From UBA6623 sp965217195 (GTDB taxonomy: Bacteria; Acidobacteriota; Terriglobia; Bryobacterales; UBA6623), in NCBI GenBank assembly GCA_965217195.1, contig CBDCHL010000004.1, positions 806,001 through 870,000 of the forward strand: a DNA stretch of 64,000 bases, in the 5' to 3' direction. Below are positions 35,200-45,376 of this stretch, in pieces. The notes under the pieces are model-generated. The model was given only the letters and a program-made list of their open reading frames with translations. It had not been told where the DNA came from and ran no database searches. The stretch's first letter is position 1, and each line of letters opens with the position of its first letter. A program made the position numbers and the translations under genes.

Positions 35200-37719
35200 A
35201 TGAGGTTTCGGGGCGTAATCGTAGGTTCGGTTTTGTTTGCGGCCGCAGCGCTGGTCGCTCCTACGCCCGTGACGGCGGCCCCTCCGAAACCTACTACTTC
35301 CGGCTCTTGGAAAGAGCTCCGTTTGGAGCCCCCCGCACCGGCGTTGGCCGGCCCTGGGGCGTCACAGCGATTCATCATCTCGGCCATTGACGACCAGGGC
35401 AATTCGGCCGATGTCACGGCCGAAGCGCGCCTTTCCTCGTCGCGGCCCGATACCGTTGCGGTCGACGTGGCGAGCGGGTTGTTGGTTGCGAAATCCACCG
35501 GCGTTGCTCCGATTGAAGTTGAGTTTGCGGGCCTGAAGCAGCAGTTTCCCGTGGAAGTCCGAGAAGGGTCGAGCGAGTTGGCGGTGAGCTTCTCGCGGGA
35601 CGTCGTTTCCATCTTGACGACCAAAGGTTGCAACGGTTCGGGCTGCCATGGCTCGCCCGCGGGCAAAAACGGTTTCAAGCTGTCGTTATTCGGCTACGAT
35701 TCGGCGGCGGACCACAAGATGATCGTGCATGGGCACGATGGCCGCCGCGTGAGCCTCGACGATCCCGCCGAAAGTTTGTTTCTGAAGAAACCCACTTTCG
35801 CCGTAGCGCACGGCGGCGGGCATTTGATGACTCCGGAGTCGGAGGAATACGAAACCCTTTACAAGTGGCTAGAACAGGGCGCGCGAAGCGACGACAGCGG
35901 AGCGCGTCTGACTCATCTCGAACTCTACCCTCGGCAGCGCGTCTTGGTCGGCGGCGATGCTTCGCAGAAATTCGTCGCGATGGGACGGCTTTCCGACGGC
36001 ACGACTCGCGATATGACCGAACAAGTGCGCTTCATGGTCGCCGATGAAGCCGTGGCGAAGGTGTCGGATGACGCCACCGTTTCGGTCGCGGGCCCGGGTC
36101 TGACGAGCCTGATGGCGCGGGCGATGGGCAAAGTTGCGACTTCGCAGATCGGCGTGATTGACGAGCCGGCCGGCTCGGACTACCCCACGGTCGAGGCCGA
36201 GAATTTCATCGACGAGATTGTCTTTCGCAAGATGCGGGAGATGAATGTTCTCCCTGCGCCGCGGACGACTGATCGGGAGTTCGTCCGCCGGGTTTACCTC
36301 GACGCCGCGGGCGTGCTTCCCACGCGCGAGCAACGGGAGCGTTTCCTGGGCGACACGTCCCCCGACAAACGAGCGCGGTTGATCGACGAGATTCTGGCCG
36401 GCGAGGACTACGTTCGCCATTGGCTGGTGAAGTTCGAGGACTGGTACCGCAACAATCAGCTCCATTCCCAGGGTCGATCGATGGGCGTTTTCAAGGATTG
36501 GATGCGCGATTGGCTCACCGGCGAGGGCGGCTACGACGACCTAGTACGGTCGTTTCTCACCAGCACGGGCGACACGATGGTCGTCCCGGAGGCGAACTTC
36601 TGGCACCCCTCGACGGACTTCATGCTGAAGGAATTCAGCACGACGAAAGTCACGCCGTCCGTTACGCGGCTGCTGCTGGGCGTTCGGATGGAGTGCGCGG
36701 AGTGCCACAACCATCCGCTCGAGAACTTTACGCAGGACGATTTCTACGGTTTCGCGGCGTTTTTCGGGCGCTTGCGCGTCAAGCACGGGTATGGGGAATA
36801 CCGCCGCACTTGGTATATCGATGACGAAGGCGAGGTGGAACACCCGGTTACGAAACAACCGGTGGCACCGAAGTTCCTCGCGGGCGCGGTACCGGAGATT
36901 CCCGAGGGTACGGATCGCCGCCAGGTGTTGGCCGATTGGATTACCGCCGCCGATAATCCTTTTTTTGCACGGGCGACGGTCAACCGGATATGGAACGAGT
37001 ATTTTCAGAGCGGCATTGTCGAACCGTTTGACGATTTTCGCTCGACGAATATGCCGAGCAATCCCGAACTGTTGGATCGGCTGGCGATCCACTTTATTCA
37101 GAACGGGTTTCGCTTCCGTCCGCTGCATCGGCTGATTTTGAATTCGCGGGTGTACCAGTCGGCGTCGAAACGTACGGGGCCGACGCCGCTCGAGAGGACG
37201 CTTTTCGCGAATTACGCTCCGCGGCGTTTGACGTCGGAAGTCTTGCTGGATGCCATCTCCGATGTGACGGGCTCGCCCCACGTTTTCGTGGTGCGCATAG
37301 GCACGGATGGACCCCAGGCCTACCCGATGGGTACGCGGGCGAAGGATATCTACATTCCCGATTCGCCCGAGTACTTTCTGCGGGCTTTCGGGACGCCTCG
37401 GCGCGACATTATTCAAGATCGTGTGAAATCGCCGACCCTGGCACAGGCCTTGCATATGATGAACGGCCGCACGATTCGTGAGAAGGTCGAGGCCGACGAC
37501 AATATCTTGGGGAAGCGACTCGCCGAAGGCCTCGGCGACTCCGAGATCGTCGCGGAACTTTACGAAAGGGCTTACGCGCGACCGCCGATCGAGGAGGAGC
37601 GTAGTACACTAACGGCGTTTATCGCCTCGGAACTTGAAATCGGACGTGGGCGCCGGCGGGCACTCGAGAATGTGCTGTGGGCCGTCCTGAACTCGAAGGA
37701 GTTTCTGCTGAATCATTGA
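35200..37719 (+). CDS. DUF1549/DUF1553 exported heme-binding protein (cluster B)
   Basis: 839 residues from the ATG at 35200, chosen because a signal peptide begins there ('MRFRGVIVGSVLFAAAALVA'); an earlier frame start at 35152 adds a charged segment. Domain order: Ig-like/Big_2 stretches, CNGSGCH (CX4CH) in 'GCNGSGCHGSPAGKNGFKL', another Big_2 stretch, DUF1549 with CAECHNHPLE, and DUF1553 ending 'VLWAVLNSKEFLLNH'. The same order as the cluster A protein, with limited sequence identity, marks an old duplication. It is 24 bp upstream of the DUF1501 gene and opens cluster B. Confidence 0.92.
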   Translation: MRFRGVIVGSVLFAAAALVAPTPVTAAPPKPTTSGSWKELRLEPPAPALAGPGASQRFIISAIDDQGNSADVTAEARLSSSRPDTVAVDVASGLLVAKSTGVAPIEVEFAGLKQQFPVEVREGSSELAVSFSRDVVSILTTKGCNGSGCHGSPAGKNGFKLSLFGYDSAADHKMIVHGHDGRRVSLDDPAESLFLKKPTFAVAHGGGHLMTPESEEYETLYKWLEQGARSDDSGARLTHLELYPRQRVLVGGDASQKFVAMGRLSDGTTRDMTEQVRFMVADEAVAKVSDDATVSVAGPGLTSLMARAMGKVATSQIGVIDEPAGSDYPTVEAENFIDEIVFRKMREMNVLPAPRTTDREFVRRVYLDAAGVLPTREQRERFLGDTSPDKRARLIDEILAGEDYVRHWLVKFEDWYRNNQLHSQGRSMGVFKDWMRDWLTGEGGYDDLVRSFLTSTGDTMVVPEANFWHPSTDFMLKEFSTTKVTPSVTRLLLGVRMECAECHNHPLENFTQDDFYGFAAFFGRLRVKHGYGEYRRTWYIDDEGEVEHPVTKQPVAPKFLAGAVPEIPEGTDRRQVLADWITAADNPFFARATVNRIWNEYFQSGIVEPFDDFRSTNMPSNPELLDRLAIHFIQNGFRFRPLHRLILNSRVYQSASKRTGPTPLERTLFANYAPRRLTSEVLLDAISDVTGSPHVFVVRIGTDGPQAYPMGTRAKDIYIPDSPEYFLRAFGTPRRDIIQDRVKSPTLAQALHMMNGRTIREKVEADDNILGKRLAEGLGDSEIVAELYERAYARPPIEEERSTLTAFIASELEIGRGRRRALENVLWAVLNSKEFLLNH

Positions 37720-37743
37720 GGGCGCGGACTGAAGGAGAGATCG

Positions 37744-39015
37744 ATGAGCCGACGGAGACCAAGCTTGTCTCGCTACAACCGCCGAGAGTTCCTGAAGATC
37801 GGCGGACTGGCGTTCGGCGGTTTGACTTTGCCGGACTTGCAGGCCTCTTCGTCGAGTCGCGCGACGTCGTGCATCGTTCTTTTTCAAGGCGGCGGTTGCA
37901 GCCAACTGGATACCTTTGATCCAAAGCTTGATGCGCCCTCCGACATCCGCAGCAGTTTCAAGCCGATCTCGACGGCCGTGCCGGGCACGCAGTTCACCGA
38001 GTTGCTGCCGGAGTCGGCGAAGATCGCCGATAAGTTCGCGGTGATCCGGTCGATGCACGCGGTGGAAGCCATTCACGAACGCGCGCGTCAGCACATGTTC
38101 AGCGGTACGCGACCCCGTAACGAATTGCTGCAGCCCTGTTTCGGTTCCGTGCTGGCCAAGGAGAGGGGCGCGCAACACGGGCTGCCGCCCTATGTGGTGA
38201 TTCCCGATGCGGACCTGAGCGCGGAAGCCGGCTTCCTGGGTCCGACGTTCGATCCGTTTCTTACCGGCGACCCGAGCGGCGAGCGGTTTTCGGTGCGCGA
38301 TTTGACGTTGCCAACCGGGATCACGCTTTCGGAAGCCGGGTCAAGGTCGCGGCTGTTGGCCTCGATCGATTCGCATTTCAAGAAGATCGAGGAATCTCCG
38401 TTGGTCGAGAGCATGGACGAGTTTTCTCAGAAAGCATTCAATCTGATCTCGTCGCCGGCGGCCAAGAAGGCGTTTGACCTGACGGCGGAGCCCGACAAGC
38501 TGCGTGACCGTTACGGCCGCACGTTGATCGGGCAGGGGACGTTGTTGGCACGGCGTCTGATCGAGTCCGGTGTACGATTGGCGACGGTCTTCCAATGGGG
38601 CTACGACACCCACGTCAAGAACGAGCCGACGAATAAGAGGATCGTCCCTGAATTCGACAAAGCCTTCGCCACGTTGATCGCTGATCTCGAGGAGCGCGGG
38701 TTGCTCGACACGACGCTGGTTCTGGTGGTCGGCGATTTCGGCCGCACGCCGAAGGTCAATTTCTCGGGCGGACGCGATCACTGGCCGCGCTCCGGTTCCG
38801 TTGCCCTGGCCGGCGCGGGCATTCTGGGTGGGGCGCTCATCGGAGCGACCGACAAGATTGCGGGCGATCCGATCGATCGGCCGGTTTCGGTGGAAGACTT
38901 GGGGGCCACGGTGTACGAGGCCTTGGGTATCGATCGAAACAAGATCTACATGGTCGGGGATCGTCCGGTGAAGATCAGCGCCGAAGGCGAACCCGTCCAC
39001 GAGTTGTGGAGCTGA
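37744..39015 (+). CDS. DUF1501 protein with Tat signal (cluster B)
   Basis: 423 residues with a twin-arginine export signal ('NRREFLKIGGLAFGGLTLP'). DUF1501 hallmarks: 'IVLFQGGGCSQLDTFDPKLD', 'VVGDFGRTPKVNFSGGRDHW' and 'GALIGATDKIAGDPIDRPV'. A GGAGAGATCG stretch before the ATG is a fair ribosome site. It is 36 residues shorter than the paralogue of cluster A, mainly at the N-terminus. It is followed after 4 bp by the PPC gene, so the three are probably one transcript. The activity of the family is not established. Confidence 0.92.
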   Translation: MSRRRPSLSRYNRREFLKIGGLAFGGLTLPDLQASSSSRATSCIVLFQGGGCSQLDTFDPKLDAPSDIRSSFKPISTAVPGTQFTELLPESAKIADKFAVIRSMHAVEAIHERARQHMFSGTRPRNELLQPCFGSVLAKERGAQHGLPPYVVIPDADLSAEAGFLGPTFDPFLTGDPSGERFSVRDLTLPTGITLSEAGSRSRLLASIDSHFKKIEESPLVESMDEFSQKAFNLISSPAAKKAFDLTAEPDKLRDRYGRTLIGQGTLLARRLIESGVRLATVFQWGYDTHVKNEPTNKRIVPEFDKAFATLIADLEERGLLDTTLVLVVGDFGRTPKVNFSGGRDHWPRSGSVALAGAGILGGALIGATDKIAGDPIDRPVSVEDLGATVYEALGIDRNKIYMVGDRPVKISAEGEPVHELWS

Positions 39016-39019
39016 ACCT

Positions 39020-41209
39020 GTGCGCTTCCCCGCCGTCGCGGCATTGGGACCCTTAGCCGTCTTGTTGGTGGGGACGGTCGAGGCCTACAGCGGCAGACCG
39101 ACGATCGATCGCATCTTTCCTCTAGGCGCGCTGCGCGGTACTACCGTCTCCGTCGAACTGCGCGGAACTAATCTTTCCAACACAATCAGCGTCGAATTCG
39201 ACTGCGATGAGCTGAGGTGGGTTGCGACGACCCGCCAGGGTACCTGGCGAGTTGAGGGCAAGGTCACGGTCGATGACGGCGCGGCGTTGGGTCCGCACCT
39301 GGTGCGCCTGCGCTCCGTCGACGGCTTATCGACGACCATCATTTTCAACGTCGGTCAATTCCCTGACGTAATCGAGTCCGAGCCCAACAATTCGATCCGG
39401 CGGGCACAGCCGGTCTCGGGGGATGTTGAGATCCACGGCAGATTGGAACCGGCAAGCGACATCGATGTTTACACGATCAACGTGCGCGCGGGCGAGCGCC
39501 GCGTGATGGACTTGCGGGCGATCGAGCACGGTTCCATGCTCGAATGCAAGATGGAGATACTCGATTCGCACGGCCGCCGCGTCGCTTTCAACGACGACCG
39601 TAACGACTACCTGGAAACGCCGTTTCTCGACCATACCTTCGAGGCGGACGGCACCTACCACATCGTGGTTGATCGTTATCGCGGGCCGCGCGGCCATGGC
39701 TTTTCCTCGAACTCGACGTATACGTTGCGGCTGTCGCAACTACCGACTGTTGATTACTCAGCCCCGCTGGGGGCGCGTGTCGGAACAAGTAGTGAGATTG
39801 AGCTTCAGGGCACGGCGCTGGAATCGATCGAGAAGGTCTACCTTACCGAGGTGCGCAGCGCGGAATACATGCGCATGACCTACCCGTATACGATGCCGAT
39901 TCGGACGGCCGAGGATCCTCGGACGGCCGCTGATGTCGCGCGCATCGAGGGTCGGATCACGCGGCGCGGGAGCGAGTCGGTCGCCGCTACGTTTGCGATT
40001 CCGGCCGACGCACGGGCCGGGCTATGGCGAGTTTGGGCCGAAGGTTCGCGCGGCACTGTTGAGGGAACGCATTTCGAGATCGGCGATGCCGTTGAATATG
40101 CGGAAGCCGAAGCCGCCGACGGCCCTCGATCTGAGCGCGCTTACGTGGTCAACGGCAACTTGTCGGCAAAGGGCGAGCGGGATCGCTATCCGATCCGAGG
40201 CACCGCCGGTAGACCGCTGCACTTTTGGACGCTTTCCACGCAATTGGGGATTCCCTTTCTCGACCCGGTTCTCACGCTGTATGACGCGACGGGAAAGAAG
40301 CTCGCTGAAAACGACGATACGGTGGGCGCCTACGGCAACTTGATCGGAAACCCGGACAGCAGTCTGTTCTATACGCCGAAGGAAGACGGGCCCTTGGTCT
40401 TAACCGTGAAGGACCGCACGGCGCGTGGCGGGCCATCCTATCGCTATCGGCTGAAGGCCGACGACCGCTTGCCGGCCTTTCAACTCTTCACGACGCCTGA
40501 GAACTTCACTATCGAGCGCGGCGGCGAGGCTGAAATCAAAGTTCACATGCCGCGGGAAGCGGGTTTCGACGGCGAAGCCAAGGTATGGTTCGAGGGGTTG
40601 CCCGAAGGCGTCGAAGCGCCAAGCGGCACATTTCGAAAAGGCCAAACCTTCGAACCCAATGCCGACGGCGCGGACATGATCATTCCGGAAATCGTGTTCA
40701 AGATTCGGGTTCCCGAGAGCGTGCCGGCGGGGGCGTACCCGATTCGCGTGTTGGGCGTGAAGGCGGAAAAGGAGTCGAGCCCCGACCGGCGAGTCATCGA
40801 GGCCAACACCTGCTCGCAGATGGGACCTTTGCTCGACCTGTGGAATTTCGTTCGCCGGCCCTTGCCCGAGATCACGCTGACCGTGGTGGAGCCGCCCAAA
40901 GTAACTCTGTCGGCGGTCACTCCCAAGATCACCCTCCGCCAGGGGGGATCAGCGGATCTCAACCTCAAGGAAGTAAACCTGCCGGAAGAGGCCGAGGTTG
41001 AGCTTAAGGGTTTGCCTACAGGGGTCTCGTTCGAGGTGGTGAACCGAAACGATGACATCGTTGAGATTCGGCTGAAAGCAGCGCCGGAAGCGGAGCGAGG
41101 CTATTTCAGAATCTCCGCTGAATCGGAGATTGGCGGCCGTTGGGCCGCTACGGGCATAATCCGACTCCAGGTCGACAAGCCGGAAAAACTGCGCGCCGGC
41201 GGGGACTGA
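39020..41209 (+). CDS. Exported PPC-domain protein (cluster B)
   Basis: 729 residues from a GTG at 39020, only 4 bp after the DUF1501 stop. A signal peptide ('AALGPLAVLLVGTVEAYS') is followed by an IPT-like domain ('IDRIFPLGALRGTTVSVELR'), PPC domains ('DIDVYTINVRAGERRVMDLR', 'GTYHIVVDRYRG'), a third at ~370-480 ('ERDRYPIRGTAGRPLHFWTL') and C-terminal Ig-like strands. The content and order match the 812-residue protein of cluster A. It is presumably a periplasmic or cell-surface partner of the two upstream exported proteins. Confidence 0.88.
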   Translation: MRFPAVAALGPLAVLLVGTVEAYSGRPTIDRIFPLGALRGTTVSVELRGTNLSNTISVEFDCDELRWVATTRQGTWRVEGKVTVDDGAALGPHLVRLRSVDGLSTTIIFNVGQFPDVIESEPNNSIRRAQPVSGDVEIHGRLEPASDIDVYTINVRAGERRVMDLRAIEHGSMLECKMEILDSHGRRVAFNDDRNDYLETPFLDHTFEADGTYHIVVDRYRGPRGHGFSSNSTYTLRLSQLPTVDYSAPLGARVGTSSEIELQGTALESIEKVYLTEVRSAEYMRMTYPYTMPIRTAEDPRTAADVARIEGRITRRGSESVAATFAIPADARAGLWRVWAEGSRGTVEGTHFEIGDAVEYAEAEAADGPRSERAYVVNGNLSAKGERDRYPIRGTAGRPLHFWTLSTQLGIPFLDPVLTLYDATGKKLAENDDTVGAYGNLIGNPDSSLFYTPKEDGPLVLTVKDRTARGGPSYRYRLKADDRLPAFQLFTTPENFTIERGGEAEIKVHMPREAGFDGEAKVWFEGLPEGVEAPSGTFRKGQTFEPNADGADMIIPEIVFKIRVPESVPAGAYPIRVLGVKAEKESSPDRRVIEANTCSQMGPLLDLWNFVRRPLPEITLTVVEPPKVTLSAVTPKITLRQGGSADLNLKEVNLPEEAEVELKGLPTGVSFEVVNRNDDIVEIRLKAAPEAERGYFRISAESEIGGRWAATGIIRLQVDKPEKLRAGGD

Positions 41210-41381
41210 CGGCGGGCGAGTGTCCTGCTCCTCTCCCTTTCTCTCGGCGTCGCGCCCAAGACGAGACTGCCTTGGAGACGGCTCTTCACGTTAATGACTC
41301 TCAATCGTAGGTTCCGGCGGAGCGACAGCTCCAGTCGTACAAAAGGTCCCCCCGAAGCCGAAGCGTATTTGGCACGTTTTG

Positions 41382-43790
41382 TCACGCGACGAGGACCTCG
41401 TCTGACGCGAGGTTGAGTTTTCGGCGAAGGACCTCTCGGTAGTGTTGCTCGAGTTTCGCCGTGCGGCGCTCGGCGGACCAATTGCGCTCGACCTCATCGC
41501 GCGCCCGCCGGGCCATGGCACGAGCTTTCTCGGGATCGTCGAGCAGCGACAGGGTCGCGGCGACAAAGGCCTGCGGGGTTTCGGCAAGCTCGACGATTTC
41601 GCCCGTCTCGCCCGCAAAACCTTCGGCGCCTAGCGGAGTCGAGACCGCGGGGATTCCGGCCGCAAAAGCCTCGAGCAGTTTGACGCGAATCCCCGAGCCG
41701 CTCAAGATCGGACACACGAAGACTGCACACCGGGCATAGAGTTCACGAATGTCCTCGACACGGCCAAGAAACTCGATGCCGGGCGTGTCGAGAGTGGCCG
41801 CGAAATTGGGAGGGGCTTGGGCGCCGGCGACGAGGAGTCGGGTCGCGGGCCTCGCGGTTCGAACGCCGGGCCAGATTCGTTCGACGAAATAGGAAAGTGC
41901 GTGCCGGTTGGGCGGGTGCTGGAAACTACCGACGAAGAGCACGGTATCGGGCTCACGCCCGTCTTCGTTGTAGTCATAGCGAGCTAGGTCGATGGCGGCG
42001 CGAAGATCGTCGCGAACGGAGGGGAGACCGTTACGGACGTCGAGATTGCCGGCCGCCACGTTCTTATTTCGACCGAGAAAGGACTCGAGGTAACAGCGGT
42101 TTTCGAGTGTACACGTTTGCACGCCGTCGAAGCGCGCCAGGGCCCGCAGCTCAAAGCGAAGCGCGCGGAGATATTCGTAGCCGTGCAGCAGCTTTGTTGC
42201 CGGATTTGGGACCGACCGAAGGCCGCTTGCGACGGACTGAAAATAAACGTCGTGTTCGAAGAGAAACGTCGCGATGTGCCGAAACGATTCCGCATAACCC
42301 GCGAGTTGCATGTAGTCGAGCTGAACCACATCGATTTCATTGACATAGATAGAGCGGTGCAGGCGCCATTGAAAGTCGTCACTTCGAAATTCTCGGGCGG
42401 CGTGCGGGACAAGGCCGCCGAGTCCGGCAGAACGGTCTCGCCTGCGGACGACGAATTCGGCGTCGGCGCAGATTTGTTTCAGTTTGAGGTTTCCGGCGAG
42501 GTCGCCTTCCTCGTCGAGCATAGCAAGCACGTGCAACCGCGTTAGCGGTGCGAGGTAGCGCACGGTCTGGTTCATGAACAGTGCTCCGCCGTGCAACGGG
42601 GGCTCGATCGGGTAGGGCGAAACGAATAAGACGTTGAGCTTGTCGCGGTCCGGATCGGGGCGTTGGAATCGATCCCTGAAGTAGCCGCCGAGCGGGCGAC
42701 GGAAAGCTTCGGTATCGTCGACGGCCGCGAGTCGGCGGGCGCGGTTTCTCGATTCCAGGCCCGCTCTTAGTTGACGGAAAGCATTCCAGAGGGCAGCGGT
42801 ATTGGGGCGGCCGGTTTCTTCTCCACCGAGGAGCCGAATCCACAAGCCCGCATAGAGCCAGGCGCAATGGGGGCCGAGCAGTCGCCAACCATGGAGGTTC
42901 TTCCAGTCGAAGAGCAGGTGGTTCTTTTCGAGAGTGTGTCGGATAAAGGCTGCCGAGAAGCGCTTTCCGATTGTGCCGCGATGGTCGTGATGGACGACGC
43001 TTCGCGGCTGGTAGAGCACTATCCAGCCGTGCTTCCAGGCGTTGTAACTGATGTCGGTGTCTTCGAGATAAAAGGGTTCGAAGAGGGGGTCGAAGCCGCC
43101 GAGCGCGAGAAACTTGCGGCGATCGTAGGCCGAGGAGCCGCCGCCCGCGTAGAACGTCGGGAACAGGTCGCGGACCTTCTCATCGACGACGTGGCCCACC
43201 GAGAGGCGGCCGTTGCGCCAGGAGGCTTGGGTCAGGCCGGTTTCCTCGCGGCGCTTGGCGGGATCGGTGAAGAAGATCTGCGATGAGACGGCGAACACGC
43301 GCGGGTCGCGGAAACCTTCAAGCAGGGGCGCGAGAAAGTCGGTCTCGACCCGCATGTCGTTGTTGAGAAGAACAACGATGTCGTGACGGGCCGCGCGGAA
43401 GCCGGCATTCGAGCCGCCCCCGAAGCCGAGGTTGGTTTCGAGCGCGAGGACCCGTACCTTTGGGAACCGCCTGCCCAGTACTTCAAGCGTGCCGTCGGTT
43501 GAGCCGTTATCTACGACAAGGATTTCATGCTCAGGGCTCCCGTCGAGAGCCGTAACGAGGTAGGGCAGATTGCGTTCGAGGTGTTCGCGGCCGTTCCAAG
43601 TGGGGATCACGACGCTGACGGCGGAAGCATCTACTTTTTCATCGGGCGCCGGCTGTTCGTCTTGCCGCGGCCCGACAAGTGCGGCGATCAGATCGTTGAC
43701 GGCGAGCGAGAGTGCCGCGGCGACAGTCAGGATTGGCGCGGCGGTGAGCAGCCCGATGAATTCACCGGTGACGCGAAGAAGCGCGGTCAT
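41382..43790 (-). CDS. Two-domain glycosyltransferase (GT2 + GT4)
   Basis: About 802 residues. Start set at 43790, whose ATG overlaps the ABC-ATPase stop as ATGA; the ATG at 43799 (three residues longer) is equally possible. A membrane helix at the N-terminus is followed by a GT2 domain ('VSVVIPTWNGREHLERNLPY', 'LVVDNGSTDGTLEVL', 'LLNNDMRVETDF', 'EPFYLEDTDISYNAWKHG'). From ~residue 390 comes a GT4-type domain ('LFVSPYPIEPPLHGGALFMN', 'DTVLFVGSFQHPPN', 'PILSGSGIRVKLLEAFAAGI'). Such fusions build surface polysaccharide. The link to the Wzt-like ATPase suggests the sugar chain is exported by that ABC transporter. Confidence 0.9.
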   Translation of the reverse strand: MTALLRVTGEFIGLLTAAPILTVAAALSLAVNDLIAALVGPRQDEQPAPDEKVDASAVSVVIPTWNGREHLERNLPYLVTALDGSPEHEILVVDNGSTDGTLEVLGRRFPKVRVLALETNLGFGGGSNAGFRAARHDIVVLLNNDMRVETDFLAPLLEGFRDPRVFAVSSQIFFTDPAKRREETGLTQASWRNGRLSVGHVVDEKVRDLFPTFYAGGGSSAYDRRKFLALGGFDPLFEPFYLEDTDISYNAWKHGWIVLYQPRSVVHHDHRGTIGKRFSAAFIRHTLEKNHLLFDWKNLHGWRLLGPHCAWLYAGLWIRLLGGEETGRPNTAALWNAFRQLRAGLESRNRARRLAAVDDTEAFRRPLGGYFRDRFQRPDPDRDKLNVLFVSPYPIEPPLHGGALFMNQTVRYLAPLTRLHVLAMLDEEGDLAGNLKLKQICADAEFVVRRRDRSAGLGGLVPHAAREFRSDDFQWRLHRSIYVNEIDVVQLDYMQLAGYAESFRHIATFLFEHDVYFQSVASGLRSVPNPATKLLHGYEYLRALRFELRALARFDGVQTCTLENRCYLESFLGRNKNVAAGNLDVRNGLPSVRDDLRAAIDLARYDYNEDGREPDTVLFVGSFQHPPNRHALSYFVERIWPGVRTARPATRLLVAGAQAPPNFAATLDTPGIEFLGRVEDIRELYARCAVFVCPILSGSGIRVKLLEAFAAGIPAVSTPLGAEGFAGETGEIVELAETPQAFVAATLSLLDDPEKARAMARRARDEVERNWSAERRTAKLEQHYREVLRRKLNLASDEVLVA

Positions 43791-45106
43791 CCATTGCATG
43801 AGGAAACGGCCGGTCCTTCGGCGAGGTCGGCCAGGCGGGTGTTGATTTCGACGCGGCTCGGCAAGCGGATGTGGCCGTACACGGGACTGTCGCCGCCGGC
43901 CATCGGGAGCGTCACGGCGTTGTCGACCCAGTCGCAAGTCTCGTAACCGTCCAACGGACCGTTGGCGATGGCCGGGGTGAAAGAGAAATGGTCGGGGTGG
44001 AGTTCGGGCAACTCGAAAGCGAAATCGACGGTGTGGATGTCGCCGGGCGACATGGGCGGAACTTCGACCCCCTCGCTTAGGGTGTTGATGCCGGCGAAAT
44101 CGACGCCCAGGTGATTGCGCAAAATGAATCCGATATTCGGCGAGACGATCGATTCACGCGCGAGAACGCTGATGCGAACACGCAGCGCCGAGTGCGGCTC
44201 GAGCAACTGTACCGTGCGGCCCCGATCATCGACGATGGCGATGCCGAGGATTTCGGCGCGGCCGTTGCCGTGACGAAAATCGACATTGGGGATAGTATCG
44301 ACAACCTCCGGGGCGATCGAGGGGGCTTGATCTTTCTCCCCGGCATTCTGAGCCTGATGCAGCTTGACGTAGGCGGCGTCTTTCTCGGCCATCCGGGCGA
44401 GGTATTTGCTGATCACCGTGGCCGGGTCGCCGATCTCGACGACACGCCCTTGGTCGAGCCACAGGGCTTCGGACCCGATGGCTTTGACATCGGCCATGCT
44501 GTGGGAAACGAAAACGATCGTTACCTGTTGGCGGCGGAGTTCGTGGATCTTCCGCATACAGCGCTGTCGGAAATAGTAGTCGCCGACCGCAAGGACTTCG
44601 TCGACCAATAAGATTTCCGGGTCGACGTGAATGGCGACGGCGAACGCCAGGCGCACGAGCATCCCCGAGGAATAAGTTTTGACCGGATGATCGATGAATT
44701 CGCCGATCTCGGCAAACTCGGCGATCTCGCTGAAACGGCTGCGGACTTCCTGAGTCGAAAGACCCAGAATCGCACCGTTAAGGAAGACGTTTTCGCGGCC
44801 GCTGAACTCGGGATTAAATCCCGCCCCCAGATCGAGCAACGACGAAACCCGCCCTCGAACGTCGAGCCGACCGCTGCTGGGCGGGAAGATGCCGGCGGCC
44901 AACTGTAGCGCTGTGCTTTTGCCCGATCCGTTCTCGCCGACCACGCAGAAAGTGCTGCCTTTCTTGATTTCGAATGAACAGTCACGAAGGGCCCAAAAGT
45001 CACGGTGAAACTTGCGGCGTCCGAGGAAAGCAAACTCCTTGAGCCGATCGCCCGGGGCGGCGTAGACCGGGTAGCTTTTCGAGACGTTGTGAAAAGCGAG
45101 GGACAC
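43787..45106 (-). CDS. ABC transporter ATPase with Wzt-type C-terminal domain
   Basis: 439 residues. The ATPase half has Walker A 'VVGENGSGKST', the polysaccharide-exporter type signature 'KTYSSGMLVRLAFA', Walker B 'ILLVDEVLAVGD' and the switch His ('FVSHSM'). The C-terminal 190 residues ('GRAEILGIAIVDDRGRTVQL', 'NHLGVDFAGINTLSE') are the Wzt_C carbohydrate-binding fold that recognises the end of an O-antigen or teichoic-like chain. It is the ATPase of a TagGH/Wzm-Wzt exporter. The matching permease gene lies not next to it but 4.8 kb upstream, at 49900-50706; a frameshifted piece of a permease tail lies at 45521-45645. Confidence 0.93.
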   Translation of the reverse strand: MSLAFHNVSKSYPVYAAPGDRLKEFAFLGRRKFHRDFWALRDCSFEIKKGSTFCVVGENGSGKSTALQLAAGIFPPSSGRLDVRGRVSSLLDLGAGFNPEFSGRENVFLNGAILGLSTQEVRSRFSEIAEFAEIGEFIDHPVKTYSSGMLVRLAFAVAIHVDPEILLVDEVLAVGDYYFRQRCMRKIHELRRQQVTIVFVSHSMADVKAIGSEALWLDQGRVVEIGDPATVISKYLARMAEKDAAYVKLHQAQNAGEKDQAPSIAPEVVDTIPNVDFRHGNGRAEILGIAIVDDRGRTVQLLEPHSALRVRISVLARESIVSPNIGFILRNHLGVDFAGINTLSEGVEVPPMSPGDIHTVDFAFELPELHPDHFSFTPAIANGPLDGYETCDWVDNAVTLPMAGGDSPVYGHIRLPSRVEINTRLADLAEGPAVSSCNG

Positions 45107-45239
45107 TGGTTCGTTAGCCGTGAATCGTGAGCCGTGAACCGCTCGTCACGGACCTTGCCTGTGGGCCACACAGGTCTCGCGGGTCGCGTGGGTAAAGTTC
45201 GATCCTCTCCTATCATCTTTGCTGCCGAACGGAAGTTCA

Positions 45240-45376
45240 ACTGCGCACACGAGGGTGCGCGACATGAGTATGGAGCGTCGGCCCGGTTCACCGGGCTTGA
45301 GTTACGAATAGGCCGGTCCTTTTGGGGGCCGGCACGGACGCCCCATTGTTCGGATTCAGGCCGCTTCAGTGGCCTT
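45240..45376. repeat. Cluster of short hairpins
   Basis: Hairpins at 45243-45260 (GCGCAC/GTGCGC), 45281-45296 (GCCCGG TTCA CCGGGC), about 45311-45333 (GGCCGG/GCCGGC) and 45359-45374 (GGCC...GGCC). They lie between the ATPase gene and the permease-tail remnant in the 565-bp gene-free interval 45107-45671. They look like another REP mosaic. Nearby, 45481-45520 carries CTCACGGCTAACGGTTCAC, related in inverse orientation to the repeats at 50695-50902. Confidence 0.55.
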
